From positions 1-64,000 of the forward strand of contig CAZEJB010000009.1 in the NCBI GenBank assembly GCA_964512635.1: DNA of 64,000 nt, in the 5' to 3' direction. This DNA comes from JADZFO01 sp964512635. Lineage in GTDB: Bacteria > 4484-113 > JAFGCY01. The notes below the pieces were generated by a model. That model was not told the DNA's origin and ran no database searches. It saw only the letters and a list, made by a program, of their open reading frames with translations. This document shows, piece after piece, positions 42,654 through 52,260 of the stretch. Position numbers and translations under genes: made by a program. The number at the start of each line of letters is the position of its first letter. Position 1 is the first letter of the stretch.

Positions 42654-43562
42654 TCAGGAGGTGAAAGCTAATCCGACTGTTCGAGCTGACAAAACCTCCC
42701 CCCTCCAGTAGGGCTGGTACTCGCCGTCGATGTGCCAGCCGACCTCGGCGCGGGTCGGAATGCGCAGGCCGTCGAATTCGCGATAGTCGCTGAAGCGGCC
42801 TTCCCAGGTGGTGGCGATGGGCGTGCCCTTCACATCCCGAAAGCGCGCGGGGCAGAAGATGCTCTCCACTTCGCCGGCAGCGTTGAAGCGAAACTCGACA
42901 CTGACCTCCAGCGACCCATCCCGCAGCACGGCATGCGCGCTGCGCTCGTCGATTGACTCCCAGCGCAGCAGCTCATCCGGCAGCAGCGCTGTCGGCAGCC
43001 AGGGGGTCTCGGCCAGCCAGCGCTGCAGCGAAGCCGCGCCGATCTGGGCGGTGCCGTGCTGGTTGACGATACCCAGCAAGCCGAGCATGGAGGCTTGCAT
43101 CGCACCCTCGCCGGCGACGTAGCTGTCCCGGACAAGCACGCTCATGCCAGGTCCCATGCTGAACACTGCAGCCCAGACAAAGCCCGGCCGGCGGGCGCAG
43201 ATAGACTGTGTAGCGGTGAAGGGCTTCCAGGCCTTCGGCCCTTCTCCAAGGCGCATCTCCCCGCGCTGCTGAAGGGTGACCCAGCCCGGCTCGTGTGGCC
43301 GGGCGGCAAAGCTCTCCCCAAGCGCCAGACTCAGGTAGCGCTCAACAGGGGCAGGCAGACTGTGCGAACCAGCTTCAACAGGGGCCCGCCGGCCGGGCTC
43401 GGCCCTATAGCTGTGCAGCTTCTGCAGCAGACCGGTCGTGGTGCTCTGCCAGCGCAGGCGGCCCAGCAACCGAGCTGCGATCAGCGCGAACAGCAGTCCA
43501 AGCGTAATGTAGATCCAGATCACAGCAGGGGATGATACAAGGCAGAGGCCTGCGCGGCTCAC
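42654..43562 (-). CDS. DUF6544-like membrane-anchored protein
   Basis: A 302-residue protein with one N-terminal transmembrane helix (AVIWIYITLGLLFALIAARLL). Features of the DUF6544 family are seen: PAPVERYLSLALGE, a GEMRLGEGPKAWKPFTATQSI strand series, RDSYVAGEGAMQASMLGLLGIV, LQRWLAETPWLPTALLPDELLRWESIDERSAHAVL, and a C-terminal FSDYREFDGLRIPTRAEVGWH. Biochemical function of the family is unknown to me. Divergent from the lipoprotein gene at 43630, sharing a 67-nt promoter region. Confidence 0.75.
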   Translation of the reverse strand: MSRAGLCLVSSPAVIWIYITLGLLFALIAARLLGRLRWQSTTTGLLQKLHSYRAEPGRRAPVEAGSHSLPAPVERYLSLALGESFAARPHEPGWVTLQQRGEMRLGEGPKAWKPFTATQSICARRPGFVWAAVFSMGPGMSVLVRDSYVAGEGAMQASMLGLLGIVNQHGTAQIGAASLQRWLAETPWLPTALLPDELLRWESIDERSAHAVLRDGSLEVSVEFRFNAAGEVESIFCPARFRDVKGTPIATTWEGRFSDYREFDGLRIPTRAEVGWHIDGEYQPYWRGEVLSARTVGLAFTS

Positions 43563-43629
43563 GAAACCGATTTAGCTACACTGGTGCAATTTCGCGTTAT
43601 ACTTTTCCCAGGCGAGTCTGGAGGTAGAA

Positions 43630-45858
43630 ATGTTCTGTTCTGGGCTGAAATTTTGCGCACTTGCGCTTTGTGTCGCGTTGTTCAGCACTTCCTGCGGGGG
43701 CGGAGGAGGAGGCCAGGTGGCCCCGGATACCGACGGTCCGCAGATCAACATAGTCGGCATCGCCAATGGCCAGCAGCTGAGTGGCAGTGTAAGCCTGACC
43801 ATTAATGCAAGCGACCCCTCAGGTGTATCTGCACTAAAGCTGCACATCGCAGGTCATGAAGTGGCGCAGGCTGCTGGTGGTCAGATCAACTGGTTCTGGA
43901 ACACGGCGTCCACCGCGGCAGGGTCTTGCGAGGTCAGTGCAATCGCGACAGACCAGGAAGGCAACTCGGCCAGCCATTCGATCAACGTTGAGATTCAGGC
44001 TGCTGCGGCCGAAGATCCGGTTCTGCTGCCAAGCCAGCCAGCCAGCAATTCCGATGCTGCCGAGATTTTCCCCATCCTTTCCGGCCCGCCGCCGGCGTTC
44101 TACGAGCCCAGTGACGTCAAGCTGCCCCAGCCGCTCGTATCCGGACTTCGCGATGGACAGCGCGTATCCGGCCGGGTCAATTTCGACGTCAGCGGTGTCG
44201 ACAACCGCAGCGTGGAAGCAGTGCGGGTCATGGCTGGAGACAGCCAACAGTGGTACTCCGACAGTACTTCACTCAGTATCAGCTGGGATACAACCCGCAG
44301 CGCCGAGGGCCCATTAACGATGCATATCTACCTGCTGGATCGCGGGCTGCACGTTACGCACACCGAGCTGGAAGTGATTGTCTCCAACTTCAGCGACCAC
44401 CTTGGTCCACAGATCGTCCGTCTGGATACCGACATTTCTTACGGTGATCTGGACTTGAGCTTTGAAGCAAGTGACGAAAGCAAGATCAGCAGCATGAAGC
44501 TCTATTTGAGCTGGTTTGACGATGTAGTGCATCCATACTGGGAATTGCCCCGGCCACCAGTATTGGCCGCCGAGGTCAATGGAGGTAGCCGTCTCAGCTA
44601 TCACTGGCAGGCGGGACAGGCGCCGGCCGCGGAGGACAACGTCCGCGCCCGTTTTACGGTCGAGGCGACTGATGAACTGGGTAACCAGACACGGCTCAAT
44701 GGCGAAGTAACACGCTACAACAGCATTGACCGCCCGCTGTTGCTGACACGCGAACGTGCTCAGCTGCGACTGGCAAACAACTTCAGACTCGAATTTCAGC
44801 GTCTCAGCGATGCTGGCCAGTTCGGCTTGCCATACACCGCGAAATTCAGTCTGGATGCGTATCAGGGTACGAACTTCAGCCTGCCAATCTTTGATCTGGC
44901 AGACCTGAGCCCGGCGGGACCTGCGCCTGTTGCAGGACTGCCGCCGGGTACCTACCAGATAAGTCTGCAGGCCGATGACTATGTCTATTCCGTTCAGCGT
45001 CGCGTGCTTGTCGGCTGGGAAAAAGAGATCAAACTTGAGCCGCCCCTGCTGTACAAAGAGCTGCGCCTGCCGGGGATGCGCTTTAACCCTGAAGAAGGTG
45101 CTGATCGGCATGACCTGCGCCTGGAAGGCAGCAGTGACCCGATGTATGTGGCACGGCAAACGACCTTCGGCTTTGATCCATGGGAGGGGAAACACGGCTA
45201 TCCCATGGGAAAAACCAAGCAGGACTGGCTGGAGGAACTCCAGTCCAGCGATCCGCCGTTGAATAACATCGACCACATCTGGATAGGGACTGAATCAGAC
45301 AGTGAGGCAGGGTTCTTCTCAGCGCCGGATGCCTCGCAGAACCTGCGGGACTGGATTCGCGACGGCGGTGTGCTGCTGGTCAGTGGAACAGCCTATGACT
45401 ATGTGGAGCAGCTCTTTCCGAGCATGCTCGACTTTGCGGGAGGTCAGCCGGGGTCCGGGCTCAGCTCAGAGGCCGAGCCCCTCGATGCCGCTGAAATCGG
45501 CGAGTGGCAGCAAGGGACGACATACCTGCTAAACCATGTGACCTGCGACCTGCCGAGCTTCCCTGACGCTGCCGTGCAGGATGGCTTTCCAGTGATCGAA
45601 GCTGTTAACCAGCAGCGCGTACATGTCTGGTTGAACATGAGACCTGACCTTAAAAAGACGCAGCCGTTGCTGGTGAGTTTTGAATATGGACTTGGCCGCG
45701 TCTGGTTAAGTCTGTTGCCCTTCTCAACCGGCAGCATGGCAACCGAAAGCTGGGAGGAGCCGGATCAGCTTGGTGGGGTTCTGGAGGCAGTCTTTAGAAA
45801 GATCACGCAGGAGGAGCACATGCCTGACTATTACTATGACTACTTTCTCGAGGACTGA
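43630..45858 (+). CDS. lipoprotein with Ig-like domains and a C-terminal ThuA/glutaminase-like domain
   Basis: A 742-residue lipoprotein (FSTSCGGGGGG) behind a GGAGGTAG site. Residues about 35-125 and 175-260 are Ig-like domains of the type that read ...GQQLSGSVSLTINASDPSGVSALKLHIAG and GQRVSGRVNFDVSGVDNRSVEAVRVMAG; a third related segment covers about 260-370. Residues about 480-720 have a flavodoxin-like or class I glutamine amidotransferase-like look (NIDHIWIGTESD, LRDWIRDGGVLLVSGTAYDYV, FEYGLGRVWLSLLPFS), as in ThuA-related or carbohydrate-associated proteins. I see no clear catalytic triad. Unlike six others here, it lacks the WDWFSG domain. Confidence 0.7.
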   Translation: MFCSGLKFCALALCVALFSTSCGGGGGGQVAPDTDGPQINIVGIANGQQLSGSVSLTINASDPSGVSALKLHIAGHEVAQAAGGQINWFWNTASTAAGSCEVSAIATDQEGNSASHSINVEIQAAAAEDPVLLPSQPASNSDAAEIFPILSGPPPAFYEPSDVKLPQPLVSGLRDGQRVSGRVNFDVSGVDNRSVEAVRVMAGDSQQWYSDSTSLSISWDTTRSAEGPLTMHIYLLDRGLHVTHTELEVIVSNFSDHLGPQIVRLDTDISYGDLDLSFEASDESKISSMKLYLSWFDDVVHPYWELPRPPVLAAEVNGGSRLSYHWQAGQAPAAEDNVRARFTVEATDELGNQTRLNGEVTRYNSIDRPLLLTRERAQLRLANNFRLEFQRLSDAGQFGLPYTAKFSLDAYQGTNFSLPIFDLADLSPAGPAPVAGLPPGTYQISLQADDYVYSVQRRVLVGWEKEIKLEPPLLYKELRLPGMRFNPEEGADRHDLRLEGSSDPMYVARQTTFGFDPWEGKHGYPMGKTKQDWLEELQSSDPPLNNIDHIWIGTESDSEAGFFSAPDASQNLRDWIRDGGVLLVSGTAYDYVEQLFPSMLDFAGGQPGSGLSSEAEPLDAAEIGEWQQGTTYLLNHVTCDLPSFPDAAVQDGFPVIEAVNQQRVHVWLNMRPDLKKTQPLLVSFEYGLGRVWLSLLPFSTGSMATESWEEPDQLGGVLEAVFRKITQEEHMPDYYYDYFLED

Positions 45859-45902
45859 CCCAGGTGTAAGGCCGGCACAGAGTCATGTTTGACTCGCAAA
45901 GA

Positions 45903-45944
45903 CAAGCAAAACGGGCGCCGGGGTTGCTTTGTCCACGGCGCCCG
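45903..45944 (-). terminator. terminator after the glycosidase lipoprotein gene
   Basis: Inverted repeat cgggcgccg (45912-45920)/cggcgcccg (45936-45944). Read on the minus strand the hairpin is followed by TTTTGCTTGTCTTT. It lies about 20 nt after the stop codon of the minus-strand gene ending at 45964. Confidence 0.6.
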
Positions 45945-45963
45945 CATCAACTTGGGGAGGCTC

Positions 45964-47856
45964 TCAATCGTCGGTGTCGTACCAGTCCACCTTCACCAGC
46001 TGAACGCCGTGGGCCGGGATCGAGACTGTGCTCAGGGGCAGGTCGTGGACTGTGCGGCCGTTTTCCTCCGTGCTGACCTCGCGCAGCGTGCACTGGTAAG
46101 AGTCCTGCACCGGACTGAGATCACCGCTGATGATGTCCTTGAAATCCAGGCTGTAGGTTAGGGCACTGTCCGTCGTGTTAGCCAGCAGCAGCAGGTAGTC
46201 GCTGTTGCTGTCGCGACCGGCCAGGGCGTAAAGCTGGTCCGCAGCGTCCCCGCTGAGCTCGAGGCTCTGGAAGCTGCCGCTGTTACAGAATTCGCTCCAC
46301 AGGGCAAAGGCCTCGCCGATTTTCTTTGGCGTGCCGTCGGCATACCACATCCCATAGAAGCTCGGCACCTCAATGTTCGGATCCGGCCCGCGGTAGAAGC
46401 AGGAAACGGCCACATCGCTCTGCTGCAGGTTGATCCAGCTCGCGGTCAACAGGGCGGCGCCGGTGGGGCCGCTGCGCAGCTCAATCTCCTCGGCGGTCTG
46501 GGTGCCGTCATTGCTGATCGAGGTGTTCCACTCGGTGATGTGGTTCTCGGCGGCGGCAAAACCGTTATCGTCAAGCTGTGCGCGATACCAGGCCGCGGCG
46601 TCGAGGAAGTCCTGCGGGTTGTTGGAGTACATGTGCCAGGAAACGAAGTCCAGACGCGTGGCATGCACTGACATGTAGTCCAGGAAGTCGATCACATAAG
46701 CCTGGCCCGAGGGTGTCAGGTAGCCCGCGGGGGTGAAGCCCGGCCCGCCGACCTTCAGCACGGGCCACTGCGCATGGATCGCGTTCTCCACCGCCGCGAA
46801 GAACTGGAAGAACTCCGCCTGGCTGTGGCCAGGCCAGAACTGACCGTCCGGCTCATTCCAGATCTCAACGTAGTCAATCGGCGTACTGAAACCGCCCCAC
46901 TGTCCTTCCATGAAGTGCTTGATGATCTGCACGCAGGCCTCGGCCATCCGGGCACGCTGCATCGGGTTCTCCGGCGGGGTCGGGTTGTTGAAGCTGTCGC
47001 CAAGCCGCAGGTAAGGCCGGCAGCCCGCATCCAGAATCGCCTGCCAGCGCAGGTCGCTCTCTGAGAAATCGAAGCTGGATTCCAGGGTCGGGTTGGCATC
47101 CCGATCGGGGTACATCACTGAGAGATCCAGTGGGCCATAGAAGTCATGCGTCCGCACATAGTTCACGCCGACTGCGTGGTACTGCTCGATCAGGTCCGGG
47201 TTGCCCGGCTCGCCGGAAGGGTAGGGGCCGGCGTTAAGTCCCAGCAGAGGCTGGCAGTCATTTCCGATGTCCGGCCCGCTGAGAGCCACGCTGAGCTGGG
47301 CATCACTGAACTGGCACTCCAGCCGAAGACTGGCCTGCGCGGTTGTGACCAGGGCGAAGTAAATGCTGCCATCCTCCGAGAAGTTGTCGGGGCTGGCTGC
47401 GGTTGTCGTCTGCAGGATCGCATCAGTTTCAGCCGCCAGCGGGCCGCCGATCCAGTCCCAGGCGCCGCTGGCATAGTTGCTGACGCCCAACCAGACTCCG
47501 CTGCCGGAGCCGACCAGACTGACCTGCTCAAGCAGGCCTGTGCTGACGCTGATGCCGACCACGCAGTAGGCCACCGACTGTCCTGCGGTATCGAGATTGA
47601 CAGTGTTGCCGCTCCAGCTTGCACCTGATGAGCGGCTTTCATAAAGCTCGCCGGGCTCGAAGACACCGGCAGCCGAGCGCACAGCTGGGGCCGGACCAGC
47701 CGGCAGCGCTGCGCCAGGCCCGGCCAGTCCGGCGGGCGAGCTTGATGCCGGCGTGGTCACGCTTTGATCACTGCTGCAGCCAAAACTGGCGGGAAGCAGC
47801 AGGCACAAGGCGCAAGCTGTCAGGGTGATGCGTTTCAGGCCTAGTCCGTTTTGCAT
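45964..47856 (-). CDS. lipoprotein: WDWFSG-type domain and clan GH-A glycoside hydrolase
   Basis: A 630-residue lipoprotein (lipobox ASFGCSS). Residues about 85-190 hold a WDWFSG-type domain (YCVVGISVSTG ... GAWDWIGGP). The catalytic (beta/alpha)8 domain starts near residue 205. The putative acid/base is E335 in VEIWNEPDG and the putative nucleophile E442 in HITEWNTS, the two-Glu pattern of clan GH-A. VGVNYVRTHDFYGPLD and FVSWHMYSN recall GH39-type enzymes (beta-xylosidase/iduronidase-like). A small beta-domain ends the protein. ATG 47856 follows GGAGGATGAA; an in-frame ATG 12 nt earlier is less likely. Probable extracytoplasmic glycan degradation; substrate unknown. Confidence 0.85.
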   Translation of the reverse strand: MQNGLGLKRITLTACALCLLLPASFGCSSDQSVTTPASSSPAGLAGPGAALPAGPAPAVRSAAGVFEPGELYESRSSGASWSGNTVNLDTAGQSVAYCVVGISVSTGLLEQVSLVGSGSGVWLGVSNYASGAWDWIGGPLAAETDAILQTTTAASPDNFSEDGSIYFALVTTAQASLRLECQFSDAQLSVALSGPDIGNDCQPLLGLNAGPYPSGEPGNPDLIEQYHAVGVNYVRTHDFYGPLDLSVMYPDRDANPTLESSFDFSESDLRWQAILDAGCRPYLRLGDSFNNPTPPENPMQRARMAEACVQIIKHFMEGQWGGFSTPIDYVEIWNEPDGQFWPGHSQAEFFQFFAAVENAIHAQWPVLKVGGPGFTPAGYLTPSGQAYVIDFLDYMSVHATRLDFVSWHMYSNNPQDFLDAAAWYRAQLDDNGFAAAENHITEWNTSISNDGTQTAEEIELRSGPTGAALLTASWINLQQSDVAVSCFYRGPDPNIEVPSFYGMWYADGTPKKIGEAFALWSEFCNSGSFQSLELSGDAADQLYALAGRDSNSDYLLLLANTTDSALTYSLDFKDIISGDLSPVQDSYQCTLREVSTEENGRTVHDLPLSTVSIPAHGVQLVKVDWYDTDD

Positions 47857-48009
47857 TTCATCCTCCATGGCTTAGGCAAACCGGGCTAAGAGCTGCAGCA
47901 CGGACGGCGAGTTTCAAAGCGACGCAGAGATTCTCCGTTTCTACGGAATGGGATCAGGTCGCGGTCGGCGGATCTCCGTCAAACCGGTCGGGCCGCTAAG
48001 ATTGCAGCC

Positions 48010-48744
48010 GTGCAGATCCAGGTCATCCGCCGGGCGGGGCATGATCCCGCGGCCAACCTTGCCTACGAGGAAGAGCTCTACGACAGTCTGCGGCCGCAGC
48101 GCGGCCCGGCTGATGTCGCGCCGGTTCCGATCCGGCCGACACTGCTCTTCTATGTCAACTCGCCCTGCGTGGTTCTGGGCCGCAGCAACAAGGATGAGCA
48201 GTGGGTTGACCACAGCGCCTGCGCAGCCGCCGGCGTCCCGGTGCTGCGGCGCTTCAGCGGCGGCGGCACTGTCTACCACGACCTGAATAATCTGAACTTC
48301 AGCTTCATCATGGCCCGCAGGCAGGTCGAGGCAGCGCAGGCCGGGATCCCGGGTGGCCCGGCAACCACGCACTTCATTGAGTACTTCCGCGGGCTGGCTC
48401 TGCGGGCCCTGGCCCGCCTGGGGCCGGGCTTCAGCGCCTCCGGCCTGTCGGACATCAGCCTGAACGGCCGCAAGGTCAGCGGCTCGGCCATGCGCCTCTC
48501 CGGGGCGCTGGTGCTGCACCACGCCACCCTGATGCTGCGCTGCGATCTGGCCGCGATTGAGCGCTACCTGCCGATCCCGCCCAACCGGCCGGGGGTGAGA
48601 CACAGCGATTTCGTGACGGGCCTGGAGCAGGAAGGGCTGGCCGTAAGCCCCGAAAGGGCCATGCAGGCCCTGGAGGACGAGCTGATTTTGACCTTCAGGG
48701 GAAATGGACAGTCCGCATCTGATGCGGTCTCAGGGCCGCTCTGA
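48010..48744 (+). CDS. lipoate-protein ligase family (BPL/LplA/LipB fold)
   Basis: A 244-residue cytoplasmic protein starting at GTG 48010. AYEEELYDSL, TLLFYVNSPCVVLGRSNKDEQWVD, VLRRFSGGGTVYHDLNNLNFSF and SDISLNGRKVSGSAMRLSG are the conserved ligand-binding segments of LplA-type lipoate ligases; the Lys in NGRKVSGSA is the expected lipoyl-AMP-contacting residue. The C-terminal accessory domain of classical LplA is short or absent. It would attach lipoate or octanoate to 2-oxoacid dehydrogenase E2 or GcvH. Whether it is a ligase or an octanoyl transferase cannot be settled from sequence. Confidence 0.87.
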   Translation: MQIQVIRRAGHDPAANLAYEEELYDSLRPQRGPADVAPVPIRPTLLFYVNSPCVVLGRSNKDEQWVDHSACAAAGVPVLRRFSGGGTVYHDLNNLNFSFIMARRQVEAAQAGIPGGPATTHFIEYFRGLALRALARLGPGFSASGLSDISLNGRKVSGSAMRLSGALVLHHATLMLRCDLAAIERYLPIPPNRPGVRHSDFVTGLEQEGLAVSPERAMQALEDELILTFRGNGQSASDAVSGPL

Positions 48745-48846
48745 CTCTTTGATGCCGAGATTATCCAAACTTTGTCCTTCTTCTAACGCAACCTAAGCCG
48801 ATAAGCCATACTCTATACATGTGAGCAAACACGGGGTGGTGAGGAA

Positions 48847-51800
48847 ATGGGTCTAGGCCAGCCGGAGACTTCTGTCAACGGTGTACATGACACCATCGAG
48901 TTCGGGGGAATCAATGGGGGCGCAGGGAGTGCAGGGCAGACGCTGCCAGCCCGATATAATCAGGAACGATTGGGGCGAGGCATGCAAATACCCTTCCAGG
49001 TAGATCGGTTTCACATAAATAACCTGCAGGCGCAGGGGGTTCTGGGCGACCGTTACTCAGGTTTCAGCCTTGAGGATCAGCAGCCGGTGGTCTGTCTGCT
49101 GATTAACGATCCGCTGATTTCTGTAGAGCAGCTTGAGGAACTTAAACGCGTCAATATCATCCTGGCCCAGAAAGAGCACGAGAACGTCCTGCGGCCGCTG
49201 GCCTTCGGCGGCAAGGAAGGCCGGCCCTATCTGGTCTATCCCGACTTCGGCCGGCCCCTGAGCCAGTTCGAGAACCTCAAGGCCCTCCCGCCCGCTGAGC
49301 TGCTTGTGCTGATGCGCGGCGTCCTGCGGGCCCTGCTCTTCGCCGAAAGCAAGGAAGTCCTGTCCCATCAGAGCGTTCATCCTGACAACATCCGTATCAG
49401 TCTTGAACAGGGCCAGGTCAAGCTGGGCTTCTTCGGCTATCCCACGGTCACGATTCATGACGATCTGGCCCTGACCTCTGAGGCCGAAAACCTGCTGGCC
49501 TACCTCCCGCCACGCGAGCTGCTGGCCGGCCTGCCAGCCCTCGAGCCCGGCACTGGCTTTGACAGTGGACTCATCCAGTCGGAGAACGGTTCCGCAGCCG
49601 GTGAGGCCGGCGCCCTGCCCGAGGGTTTCGACGGCGCGCCCAGCGGCCTCTTCTCGGTGCAGCAGTGCGACCTGTACGGCCTTGGTCTGATCGCGCTGGA
49701 ACTGGCCACAGCCACCCCAGCCGCCTCGATCTTCCCGGCCACCGAGCGCCTGCGGCCCGACCGCCTGCGCCAGGTGCTGTCCGACGAGACCAAGCTGCCC
49801 CTGCCCGTGCAGGAGCTGCTGTACAAGATGCTCAGCCCGGTACTGGAGCAGCGCTACGGCTCCTTCAAGCAGGCCCTGGACGATGTCCAGAAGCTCTGCG
49901 GCGAAGAGCAGTCCGGCCTGCGCTTCCAGACCTTCATCCTCGACACACTGATCAACGGCCGCTTCAAGCTGGTATCCGAAATCGGTTCCGGCCGTGTCTC
50001 GCGGATCTACTCCGCGATCGACACCCGGTCCGAAGACGGCCAGCAGCGCTGCGTGGTCAAACTGGTGGATCTGCGCAGCCATCCTGAACTGCAGGGCCTC
50101 TTCCAGACCCGTTTCAAGGCGCTGCCGAACATCCACCACGAGAACGTGCTGCAGGTCTACGACGTCGGCATCCACTTCGAGAACGGCTATATCGCCATGG
50201 AGTCCGGCCTGCAGAGCCTCGAGCAGCTCCTGATCAAGCGTGGCACTCTGCCGATGCCGGATGCGGGGCGGATCGTCTTCCAGATCTGCAAGGGCCTCGA
50301 AGGCCTTTATTTCCACCACCTCGCCTATCACGGCGCTCTGCGCCCGAGCAATATCTTCCTGACCACCGATCTGCGCGCGGTCAAGATTGCCGACGCGCTG
50401 GTGGCGGACGCCTTCCTGCAGAACGGCAACCTGAACTACATAGGCGCCGAGTACCTGACCCCCGAGCTGATCCGCCAGCAGCCCCAGGACCAGCGCAGCG
50501 ATATCTATCAGCTCGGCATCCTGCTCTTTGAAATGATGGTCGGCCATCCGCCCTTCTGCTTCAAGGTCGAGCAGGAGATCCGCGACGAGCATCTGCACCT
50601 CAACGCCGCGACCCGCGTGGAGGCCTCGCTGCTGCATCCCGAGATCAAGGACATGCTGATCCGGATGCTGGAGAAGAACCCCACGGGACGCTATGCCGCC
50701 GCCGGCGAGCTGGGTGAGGAACTCAGCCACCTGCTGGGCTATGACAAGAAGCAGCAGGTGCAGGTCCCGAATCTGCGCTTTGACTTCGCCGAGCTGTCGA
50801 TGGTCGGCAAGAATACGCGCGAAAAGGGCGAGGAGACGCTGGCCATTCGCCTTCCGGCGGTCAACAACCGCGCCCGCGGCGCCATCGCGCTTTTGGTCGG
50901 ACATGGCAATGAACTGGGTGATTCCAGCCGCTCAGCCACCAGCGCGCTCAAAAGCATGCGCGAGCTGCTTTTCAGTGCGGGCTCTGTCAGCCCTGAGCTG
51001 GCCAAGATGCAGAAGACTGACCCGGAGAAGTTCCTTGATCAGGTCCTGGACCTGCTGAACCAGCGGCTCTATCGCGAGGCCTTCGGCCTCGGCAAGACCG
51101 GCAGCTATGGCCTCTCGGCCATCGTCGGCATGGTGCAGGAGAACACGCTGTACCTGCACAGCTGCGGCGAGGCCGACTTCACGATCCTGGCCCAGGGCCA
51201 CCTGCTGGACCACTCCGACGATAAGTGGACCATAAACGACGAAATCACCATCGGCGACAGCGACAAGGCCCTCTCCACTACCGTGCATGACAAGCTCGGC
51301 TTTGGCGAGCTGGCCCGGGTGCATCGCCTCAAGCGCCGGCTCAAGGATGGCGACCAGCTTCTGCTGCTCAGCCGCAACCTCTCCAGCGCGCTGTCGATAT
51401 CGGAGATCAAGGAGCTGATCACCAGCACCTCGGAACCGGCTCAGGCGATGGAGCTGATCAAGGGCGACGCCATTCGCCGCCGCCTCGAAGGCACGATTTC
51501 CTGCGTGCTGCTGGGTGTCGGCAATACGGCAGTTTTCGCGGAAGAAGGCGTCAGCCACTCCAAGAAGGGCCTGCTGGCCCGCAACTTCCTGGCCCAGGGC
51601 GACACTTTCCTGAACGACAGCCGCATCGATGAGGCCATCGAGCAGTACAACCAGGCCCTGCAGATCAACCCGAACTTTGCCATCCTGCATCACCAGCTCG
51701 GCGTGGCCTACAAGCGCAAGGGCCTGTTCAGCTACAGCCAGAGCTGCTTTGACCGCGCTCTGGAGCTGAACTCCAAGCTGGCCGCCAGCTATATCGAAAT

Positions 51801-52149
51801 CGTCGACATCCTGCGCCAGCTCAAGCGCCAGCGCGAGGTGCTGCCGCTGCTGCGCAAGGCGGTGGCCGAAGGCTGCCGCGATGGCGATCTATACGCCCTG
51901 CTCGGCCGCGAGTTGCTGGCTGTGCGAAACTATGACGAGGCGATCCTCTATTGCAGCCATGCCCTTGAGCTGAACCCTCAGCACAGCACGGCCTTCCGCG
52001 ACCGCATGCTGGCGGTCAAGCGCCGCGGCGCGCTGGATACCAAGTTGCTCAAGATGCTGGTCCCGCCGCGGGCGCGCCTGTCCGACGACGGCCGCACGAA
52101 GATCCACGACAACCCGGAGATCGACGTCAGCGAAGAAGACCTGGGCTAA
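48847..52149 (+). CDS. giant protein with two degenerate protein-kinase domains, a degenerate PP2C-like domain and TPRs
   Basis: A 1100-residue soluble protein, GAGGAAATG start. Kinase-like domain 1 spans about residues 55-350: the HRD motif is H174-Q-S and DFG reads as GFFG. Kinase-like domain 2 (about 370-640) keeps a Gly-rich GSGRVSRIYSA, K405 in VVKLVDL and APE-like YLTPELI, but HRD is H495-G-A and DFG is DAL. Both lack the catalytic Asp. Residues about 650-905 look like a PP2C phosphatase (GLSAIVGMVQENTLYLHSCGEADFTIL, LKDGDQLLLLS), yet the metal-binding DG and late DN motifs are missing. TPR helices (about 910-1040; AIEQYNQALQINPNF) follow. A regulatory scaffold is the best inference. 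Confidence 0.85.
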   Translation: MGLGQPETSVNGVHDTIEFGGINGGAGSAGQTLPARYNQERLGRGMQIPFQVDRFHINNLQAQGVLGDRYSGFSLEDQQPVVCLLINDPLISVEQLEELKRVNIILAQKEHENVLRPLAFGGKEGRPYLVYPDFGRPLSQFENLKALPPAELLVLMRGVLRALLFAESKEVLSHQSVHPDNIRISLEQGQVKLGFFGYPTVTIHDDLALTSEAENLLAYLPPRELLAGLPALEPGTGFDSGLIQSENGSAAGEAGALPEGFDGAPSGLFSVQQCDLYGLGLIALELATATPAASIFPATERLRPDRLRQVLSDETKLPLPVQELLYKMLSPVLEQRYGSFKQALDDVQKLCGEEQSGLRFQTFILDTLINGRFKLVSEIGSGRVSRIYSAIDTRSEDGQQRCVVKLVDLRSHPELQGLFQTRFKALPNIHHENVLQVYDVGIHFENGYIAMESGLQSLEQLLIKRGTLPMPDAGRIVFQICKGLEGLYFHHLAYHGALRPSNIFLTTDLRAVKIADALVADAFLQNGNLNYIGAEYLTPELIRQQPQDQRSDIYQLGILLFEMMVGHPPFCFKVEQEIRDEHLHLNAATRVEASLLHPEIKDMLIRMLEKNPTGRYAAAGELGEELSHLLGYDKKQQVQVPNLRFDFAELSMVGKNTREKGEETLAIRLPAVNNRARGAIALLVGHGNELGDSSRSATSALKSMRELLFSAGSVSPELAKMQKTDPEKFLDQVLDLLNQRLYREAFGLGKTGSYGLSAIVGMVQENTLYLHSCGEADFTILAQGHLLDHSDDKWTINDEITIGDSDKALSTTVHDKLGFGELARVHRLKRRLKDGDQLLLLSRNLSSALSISEIKELITSTSEPAQAMELIKGDAIRRRLEGTISCVLLGVGNTAVFAEEGVSHSKKGLLARNFLAQGDTFLNDSRIDEAIEQYNQALQINPNFAILHHQLGVAYKRKGLFSYSQSCFDRALELNSKLAASYIEIVDILRQLKRQREVLPLLRKAVAEGCRDGDLYALLGRELLAVRNYDEAILYCSHALELNPQHSTAFRDRMLAVKRRGALDTKLLKMLVPPRARLSDDGRTKIHDNPEIDVSEEDLG

Positions 52150-52260
52150 GAGAGGACGAGGAACAGGGATTAGGGACGAGTATGGCGCAGAGCAGGCCGG
52201 TTTGCAGCCGGCGTTCAGAGCCTTCTCACCCTACTCACATTAGGCCTTTTGCCTAACGGC

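Noticed and set aside
42654..43562. Reading the DUF6544-like gene as a secreted lipoprotein
   Set aside because: The N-terminal hydrophobic helix is not followed by a lipobox Cys and looks like a permanent membrane anchor.
49057..50904. 615-residue antisense frame within the kinase-like gene
   Set aside because: Shadow frame; the sense strand carries clear kinase-like, PP2C-like and TPR segments.
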